This document shows positions 18,864 to 23,947 of a stretch of 23,947 nt of DNA, in pieces (position 1 is the first letter of the stretch; every line of letters starts with the position of its first letter). The stretch comes from Cladosporium sp. IMV 00045 (Eukaryota > Ascomycota > Dothideomycetes > Cladosporiales > Cladosporiaceae). Both the position numbers and the translations under genes were made by a program. Under the pieces are notes generated by a model. It was not told the origin of the DNA and did no database searches. It worked only from the letters and a program-made list of their open reading frames with translations. The DNA lies in contig MSJI02000656.1 in NCBI GenBank assembly GCA_001931905.2, forward strand, positions 1 to 23,947. The letters run 5' to 3'.

Positions 18864-19744
18864 TCAATCACCCAACTTCACCCTCTTATTCGAATTCCCA
18901 ACCTCCACCTCCTGCATAACAGCATCATCGCCATCCCCGCCCTCAATCTCCGTAACCTCCCACTCGACCCTCGACCGCCCATCAGCGCTCGTATGCCCAC
19001 CCCTCTGCCTCTTAATTCTGCCCAACCTGCTGTCCTCCACCAATTCCTCAAAAAACGGCATGCCGCGATTTCTCATCGCGTCCGGCGCCCTGAGACTCGC
19101 CAATCTCTTCTCTCCCCTTCCCTCAACCCCTTCATCCATCTCCTCCTCCTCCCCCTCACTGCTGCTCCCACTACTGCTCTCCGAGGAACCCAACCACCCC
19201 ATCTCCTCCAACACCCCCAAACTCTCGCCCCAGAGACTGCCGAGCGTGACGTCCATGTACCCACCTTCTCTCCCTCCAGCAACCTCACTCTCCGATTCTC
19301 TCCAAGCACTCAAGTGCGTCCCGCAGTAGCCGCAGAACTGCTTGCGGATTTCTCGCCCACTGCCGCCGCCGCCGCTGGGGTTGGCGAGGGAAGCCGGCGT
19401 GTAGAAGGTGCGGCGGATGGAAGCGTGCGATTCGTCGGGGAAAAACGCCTGCGTGCTGCTGTGGTACCAGGCGAGGGGGATGCGGAGCCAGGCTGTGAGG
19501 GGGGCGGCTTGGGAGCGGCCTTGGAGAGGGTTTGTTAGAGTTCGTCTTCTGGGCCGGATGATGGGAAGGGAGAGGGAGGGGACAGGTTTGATTGAGACTT
19601 ACGGGTCGCGCGGCTGTTGTCGAAGAAGACGTGGGCGTGCGAGTGGGCTGAAGTGGGGGGTTGTGGGATTACAATGGCATATTGGTTGCGTTCGCACGCG
19701 CAGGAGCCGTAGAGGTTGTTGTGGTCTGGGGGTTGGGAGGCCAT
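18864..19744 (-). CDS. GFA/CENP-V domain protein, divergent fungal subtype, 265 aa, two exons
   Basis: Exons 19744-19603 and 19519-18864; intron 19602-19520 (83 nt, GTAAGT...CTCTAACA...CCAAG). ATG at 19744 has A at -3 and G at +4; the frame is open further upstream to 19822 but that part looks like leader. The product has the Mss4-like zinc fold of glutathione-dependent formaldehyde-activating (GFA)/CENP-V proteins: G-S-C15-A-C17 near the start and F-C110-G-Y-C113-G-T-H-L-S-A-W. The middle Cys pair of canonical members (C-H-C-S-x-C) is absent; the position reads H-V-F-F-D-N-S-R-A-T-R-R-S-Q. After about 150 comes an acidic Ser/Glu-rich insert (S-S-E-S-S-S-G-S-S-S-E-G-E-E-E-E-M-D) and a basic tail ending K-R-V-K-L-G-D. 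So zinc binding is plausible, while formaldehyde-glutathione chemistry is doubtful. A TGACGTCA lies 157 bp upstream of the start. Confidence 0.87.
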
Positions 19745-21028
19745 GTTTGGGTTGGCTGGTTGTGGCTGTCGATTGATGGGTGGAAGGGTCGAATGAACTC
19801 CGCGAGAGGTTTGGATGTACACTTGAGTGTTATGTGAGAGCTTCGTTGCAGAGAGAGCTCAAGCTGCTCGAATCTTCTCGGTGCGGTTAAGATGTGAGTG
19901 TGACGTCATCTTGAGCATCGAATGGCCTCAAGGCCTTCAATGTTGTCCAATTTTCATGCGAATTGGTGATATGCGAGTTTTGCCAATGGCTGAGTAATAA
20001 GTTCATGGAGACGATTGTCTGAACTGCAGTTCATCCAGTCTGGTTGAGCTCTTCTGTACCAGTGCACTTGTCTCTAGGCTGGTCAATGGATGTAGAGTCG
20101 CTTCAGAGGCGAGGTCCTAGGATGCCTTAGGATATCATACATGTAGGCATGTCTTTGAGGCAGGCCAGGTCCCTCCCGACCACATGGATAAGGTTGTCCA
20201 CCTGGCATGCAACCATGCGTTCCCAAAGACACGGTATGAACGTGCCCAGGAAATCCATCTTTCTTTCCGAGCCTCTCATCTCACAGACAACGGGCGAAGA
20301 GTACATGTAGTAGACTTGCCAATCGCTTTCCCCAGACTTTTCGTACGTCAACTCGCATAAGGGAAGTGGACGAAGTTGCCGGTTGCCCCGAACACTAGCG
20401 AAGCCTACTAGTAGGGGATTAGCTTTGTTGACAAGCAACGCACGCTTGTTGTTGCTGGCTACTTTTTCGCCCCTGCCACCTCATTATTCACTCTGGCTAG
20501 CCCGCATGGCGATCACGCTGTCGCTGCGTCTGCACGCTCCTCGAGCAGCATTCTGGAGACGTGGCAGAAGCGGTGAGGCTACAGCTGTGGATATGCTCGA
20601 CTGCCATGCATGGGAAGTGGGCATCGGTAGCTAATAGCGTGTCGCCAGCGCTATGGACGGCGTGGACTGGACGGTGTCAGACCACGAATAAGAGCGTCTG
20701 TCACCGGCGGCAATCTACCCGATTCGCCTGGAAACGTGACTTTTCTTTTCTCTCGCCTTCTCTCTTATTGCGAGGCTGGGAGGAGGGTAGGGAACGAGTG
20801 GTGTGTTTGGAGGCGCCGAGCGAGGCCGGGCCTGCGAGCAGAGAAGCGAAGGGCATCGCCATCGCCATTATTAGGAGCCATTCGATTGTTTGGACAACCA
20901 GCTTGCAGTAGTAGGCGCTGGGTGATCAACATAAGGGAGATTCTCCCCCTCTGCCAGTACCGCAAGGAAGATACCTACATTCACCAACAATAGCATTATT
21001 CGAATCCGGCATGAGCGCAACTACCCGT
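19745..21028. other. Divergent intergenic region, no firm gene
   Basis: The left part of a 2.0 kb gap between head-to-head genes. It holds a TGACGTCA site (listed separately), two TACATGTA palindromes (20138-20145, 20302-20309), and near-duplicated CCTAGGATG / CCTTAGGAT words near 20116-20133. A 103-codon minus-strand frame at 20127-20438 (MLVNKANPLLVGFASVRG...) has a start codon but no recognisable family and no splice partners, so it is left as a weak possibility. Confidence 0.5.
19901..19908. promoter_or_regulatory. Perfect CRE palindrome TGACGTCA
   Basis: The exact 8-bp consensus bound by CREB/ATF-type bZIP factors (fungal Atf1/AtfA). It is 157 bp upstream of the GFA-domain start, an ordinary distance for a fungal upstream activating site. 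By position it most likely acts on that gene; the divergent gene start is 1.85 kb away. The site is seen directly; function is inferred. Confidence 0.55.
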
Positions 21029-21060
21029 CTGCCTTGACAAGGTGTGTCCTTGTCCGGCAG
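21029..21060. other. Imperfect 32-bp hairpin/palindrome
   Basis: Outer arms CTGCC (21029-21033) and GGCAG (21056-21060), inner arms GACAAGG (21036-21042) and CCTTGTC (21048-21054), a TGTGT loop, and a small TT/C internal mismatch. The total is 12 paired bases. It lies about 700 bp upstream of the two-TM coiled-coil gene and could be a protein-binding palindrome, or an RNA hairpin if transcribed. Confidence 0.6.
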
Positions 21061-21760
21061 TCTTCACATCGGCCTGCCTTATTATTAACCAGCCATACAA
21101 CACAGTCAGACATTCCACCCTTGATCCTTCGCTGCCGCCTCCCTTCCCTTCCCTTCCCTTCCCTCCGCTCGCCCTCCCGCTGCCAGACGTGCGTCGCCAG
21201 TCGCCAGCCGAGCCGCCGCGCCGCCGCCGCCGTCTGTGCAGCGCCGTTTCAGACCAAACACAAGAAAACACCCACGCAGACACCTACGCAACCAGGCACC
21301 GAAGCCTCCCACCTTCTGGCTCACTACTGCCCTCCCCGGAGTCAGTGAGTGGGCAATTGCTCAAGTGATCTGAGACCGTCGTCGTCCCTGGTCATAACTC
21401 TCCGCCTCGTGGTTTCAACCCTACCACTGCCACTCCATCCGCGAGGCGTTTTTGATAATTAGCTCGACTTTTGGGCTCGTTGTTGTTATTACAATCATCA
21501 CCAGGGGTCTGACAGCTCCAATCTACCCGCAACGCACTTTTCACCTCTTTCGGGCAACACTGCATACGGACACTTTTCAAGAACCGCATTCAGCAACTCT
21601 CACCACTAATCCTCGCACATCTGGTCTTATGCCTCTGCTACACACACCCTGTCGCATCCGCAGAATACACACTTCCCACGACAAACAACACAATTGATCA
21701 GGACCTCACACTCACACTCCAAAACCTTCAATCCTGACAACAACCTAAACCAGCGCCACC
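21061..21760 (+). promoter_or_regulatory. Promoter/5' leader of the two-TM coiled-coil gene
   Basis: C-rich plus-strand sequence leading to the start at 21761. It contains a (CCCTT)n tract at 21141-21164, CGCCGCCGCC repeats near 21214-21232, and pyrimidine-rich stretches. Several ATGs occur (for example near 21629), so upstream ORFs are possible if the leader is long. The transcription start cannot be placed. Confidence 0.5.
21141..21164 (+). repeat. (CCCTT)n tract with G-quadruplex potential on the minus strand
   Basis: Four CCCTT units plus CCCT. The complement has five GGG runs, each separated by AA, which fits the classical G3+N1-7 quadruplex pattern. It is about 600 bp upstream of the next start codon, and the G-rich strand is the template strand for that gene. 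Confidence 0.85.
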
Positions 21761-23425
21761 ATGGATGGCGAGGGGCCACCTCCCCCGCCGCCGCCGCATG
21801 GTTCCAACCCTCGGTCGACAGGTGGTGGCCTGCCGGACGGCAACTACGACATCTTCATCGTCCCGCCGCACTCGGCAGGCGGAGGCTTCCTCTACCTCCC
21901 CTCGCTGCAGCCGCACCGCAACAGCTTCATCGCCGGCATCTTCGTCGCCATGGCCGCCATGGGCATCTACGTCGTCGTCATGCCCGTGCTGCAGGCCTGG
22001 CTGATCTCGACCATGGGAGGAAACGGAGCGGGAGTCATGATACTGGTGGCGATAGTGGGACTGGGAGCGTGGGCGTTGGGTAAGACCACGGCGGAAAATA
22101 GCGCGGGAAGCAGCAGCGGGACAGCAGGTGGGACCGGACACGGTGCGAATAAGATGGGCGCGGATAGGCAACAGTATAGATCGAATGGACCCGAGTCGCA
22201 AAGCTACACGCCGCCTCCACCTCCTCCTCCACCTCCTCCGCCTCAACACGAGGAGCCGCCTCCGCCTCCGCCTCCTCCGCCAGAGCCAGAACCTCCCCCC
22301 AAGCCTAAGCCGTCCGCGGCGCAGAGTGGGTGGGAGAAGGCTCGGGAGGAGACACGACGGAAGGAAGAGGAGAGAAAGCGCACTGAAGAGCTTAGGAAGA
22401 AGAGAGAAGCGGCGCAGAAGATGCGAGAAGAGGCTGAAGCACAGGCTAAAAAGGCTCGAGAAGAGGCCGAGCGCAACGCAAAGGCCAAAGCGGAGAAGGA
22501 GAAGTGGGAGCAAGCTCGAGCACGAGAGAAGGAGCAGCGTGAACGCGACGCGAGAGAGCGGATAGCACGAGAAAAGGAATCCCGCGAGAAAGAAGCACGA
22601 GAAAAAGAAGCCAAAGAACGAGAAGCAAAGGCCGCTGCGGAAAAGGCCAAAGCAGCAGCAGAACAAGCCGCCGCCGAGCGCACCAAAGCAGCAAGAGAAC
22701 GCCTCGAGAAACTACGACAAGAGCGCGAAGAGCGCACCCGCGCCGCCTCCGCCAGCGGCAAACCCAGCCCGACGAAGAACTACGCGCACCCCACCTCCCG
22801 CTCCGCCATAGGAACCGACGACGGCTACTCCTTCCGGCCCTACGACACGCAATCCTCCCCCGCCGCGCGCCACCGCCCCGGGCCCAAAACCTCCGCCAGC
22901 TCCATCTCCGGCCTGAGCGAAAGCAGCTACGCGCCTAGCATGAGCACAGCCAGAACAACCCCACCGCCCTCCCAGCGCGGCCCTTTCTCCACCACCGACC
23001 CGAACAAAATCCAGATCCGCGCCGTCTACCTCTTCTCCGACTCCTTCCCGGGCAAACCCACCGCCACCCTCATCGCGGGCGAAGGAAGCGTCACAGACGG
23101 TCTGGTCCTGCGCATCGAAACCGAAGGTCTCTTCATCGACGACGCGGTGCGGGACGTCGGGCAGCGAGAGTGGGATGTGCGCGCTTGGACGCTCAAGCTC
23201 GTCGAGGACGGGAGTGCGCGCGCCAAGGGTTTGCACGTTTTCAGAGCCACCACCAAGGATATGGAGAATAAGAAGTATACGTTTGTGATTGATGCGAAGG
23301 AGGCGTATAAGGTGGGCATTGGCATTAAGAGGTTGCAGCAGGGCAGTTTGGCGACGAAAGTGGGTGCGAAGACGATCAAGGAGAAGGAAGTCATGGAGTT
23401 GTTGAGGGGGTTGGAGTGGATTTGA
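21761..23425 (+). CDS. Two-TM, polyproline, coiled-coil protein of unknown function, 554 aa
   Basis: A single exon with a near-perfect start context (GCCACCATGG). Order: a Pro-rich N-terminus (seven prolines at 6-12); a short conserved-looking stretch, D-G-N-Y-D-I-F-I-V-P-P; hydrophobic helices at about 56-82 and 90-107; a Gly/Ser linker; two polyproline blocks at about 151-161 and 166-180; a long charged Arg/Lys/Glu/Ala helix, probably a coiled coil, at about 189-330; a Ser/Pro-rich disordered part; and a folded C-terminal domain from about 430 (Q-I-R-A-V-Y-L-F-S-D-S-F-P-G-K-P ... K-K-Y-T-F-V-I-D-A-K-E-A-Y-K-V-G-I-G-I). This arrangement suggests a membrane-anchored scaffold whose polyproline parts could bind SH3 or profilin-like partners; that is inference. 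I believe it is conserved in Pezizomycotina but can name no family. Confidence 0.88.
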   Translation: MDGEGPPPPPPPHGSNPRSTGGGLPDGNYDIFIVPPHSAGGGFLYLPSLQPHRNSFIAGIFVAMAAMGIYVVVMPVLQAWLISTMGGNGAGVMILVAIVGLGAWALGKTTAENSAGSSSGTAGGTGHGANKMGADRQQYRSNGPESQSYTPPPPPPPPPPPQHEEPPPPPPPPPEPEPPPKPKPSAAQSGWEKAREETRRKEEERKRTEELRKKREAAQKMREEAEAQAKKAREEAERNAKAKAEKEKWEQARAREKEQRERDARERIAREKESREKEAREKEAKEREAKAAAEKAKAAAEQAAAERTKAARERLEKLRQEREERTRAASASGKPSPTKNYAHPTSRSAIGTDDGYSFRPYDTQSSPAARHRPGPKTSASSISGLSESSYAPSMSTARTTPPPSQRGPFSTTDPNKIQIRAVYLFSDSFPGKPTATLIAGEGSVTDGLVLRIETEGLFIDDAVRDVGQREWDVRAWTLKLVEDGSARAKGLHVFRATTKDMENKKYTFVIDAKEAYKVGIGIKRLQQGSLATKVGAKTIKEKEVMELLRGLEWI

Positions 23426-23493
23426 GGAGAGTTTTTTTTCTTGTTTTGACTTGAGGAGATGGACGACAGTTTATGCATTGAGCGATACCAGGC

Positions 23494-23534
<41 letters not shown>

Positions 23535-23947
23535 TTTCTCTGGTGTGTTTTTGTTCGTTTGCGAAGGCGGTGGGGGAGGTGGAGAGGCTTGGGTTCCGAG
23601 GAGAGATTGTTTCCCCTTTGCATTGTTTTTTTGTCTTTTCACACCTTTTGATACCACACCTCCGTTTCCCGGGCTTAGGGGACACCACGTCACATCGACG
23701 CCGGCAAAAGAAACGCAAATGCCGATACATGTCACCTTGTTTTCGAGTGTACATGTTGTACATACATAGCGAAAAGAGTCTCGATTGAACTTGATCCAAC
23801 GGCAGTGAACAAATCGGAAGGGTGAAGTCGTGGACGAGATTGGAAAATTCGCTTTCTATGGATCGTTCGTTCGTTGAAACTTTTGTTCGTCGAAAGGCCG
23901 TGTTCAGATCAAATCAGAAAAGACGTTCAACAAACAAAACCGAAAAA
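23426..23947. other. 3' flank of the two-TM coiled-coil gene
   Basis: Presumed 3' UTR and intergenic sequence to the window end. It contains a 39-base T run (listed separately), T-rich stretches, and TTCGTTCGTTG near 23865. No further gene is supported; minus-strand frames here encode polylysine across the T run and are artefacts. Confidence 0.5.
23495..23533 (+). repeat. T39 homopolymer
   Basis: Thirty-nine consecutive T residues, 70 bp after the stop codon of the two-TM coiled-coil gene. Possibilities are slippage expansion of a 3' UTR U-tract, a nucleosome-depleting poly(dA:dT) terminator element, or the A-tail of a minus-strand retroposed sequence. No target-site duplication was recognised. 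The exact length is uncertain with most sequencing methods. Confidence 0.95.

Noticed and set aside
20127..20438. A 103-codon minus-strand frame in the divergent gap
   Set aside because: Length is within chance expectation, no recognisable motif or family; noted only as a weak possibility.
21728..22666. A 312-codon minus-strand frame opposite the two-TM coiled-coil gene
   Set aside because: Its Phe/Leu/Arg-rich repeats are the complement of the Pro and Glu/Lys-rich coding sequence.
23026..23799. A minus-strand frame with a polylysine stretch
   Set aside because: It crosses the T39 run and overlaps the end of a well-supported plus-strand gene; a homopolymer artefact.

Overview
The window looks like a nuclear chromosomal segment from a filamentous ascomycete. 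Evidence: short spliceosomal introns (46-91 nt) with CTAAC/CTGAC-type branch sites and GT..AG ends; genes on both strands with long intergenic leaders; no operons; and protein families typical of Pezizomycotina (DUF7704, a CBM52-bearing secreted six-hairpin glycosidase-like protein, an EFM7/Nnt1 methyltransferase, a divergent fungal GFA/CENP-V protein). The overall style suggests Dothideomycetes, but that is an inference. No transposon, tRNA, rRNA, CRISPR array or virus is recognisable.

Layout, left to right. 1-52 may be the tail of a gene that begins before the window. About 240-890 is an AT-richer degenerate tandem array with a unit of about 53 bp. A DUF7704 membrane protein lies on the minus strand (1860-2453). 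A 2.6 kb divergent intergenic region with a (CTG)10 tract and a strongly pyrimidine-rich leader separates it from an 821-residue F-box/WD40 protein (5037-7502, plus). Converging on that gene is a large minus-strand gene (8937-11799, two exons) with a STAND-type helical N-terminus, a long disordered middle and TPR-like helices; its true 3' end may lie further downstream. Next come a three-exon EFM7-like methyltransferase (12441-13416, minus) and a two-exon glutathione S-transferase (13823-14567, plus), which share a 406-bp divergent promoter. A four-exon secreted glycogen-debranching-enzyme-like protein with an N-terminal CBM52-like module follows (14819-17514, minus). Then a two-exon GFA-domain protein (18864-19744, minus) has a perfect TGACGTCA site upstream. 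Last is a 554-residue two-TM, polyproline, coiled-coil protein of unknown function (21761-23425, plus), with a G-quadruplex-capable leader and a T39 run just after its stop.

Six spliced joins were worked out by hand across four genes (EFM7-like, GST, glycosidase-like, GFA) and one more in the TPR-like gene. Each restores one open frame and a recognisable family motif or continuous protein. The genes do not form an obvious pathway or biosynthetic cluster: they cover ubiquitin ligation, translation-factor methylation, glutathione chemistry and extracellular carbohydrate metabolism. I saw no convincing new multi-gene system. The best leads are the orphan proteins (TPR-like, two-TM coiled-coil, CBM52-glycosidase) and several non-coding sequence structures.
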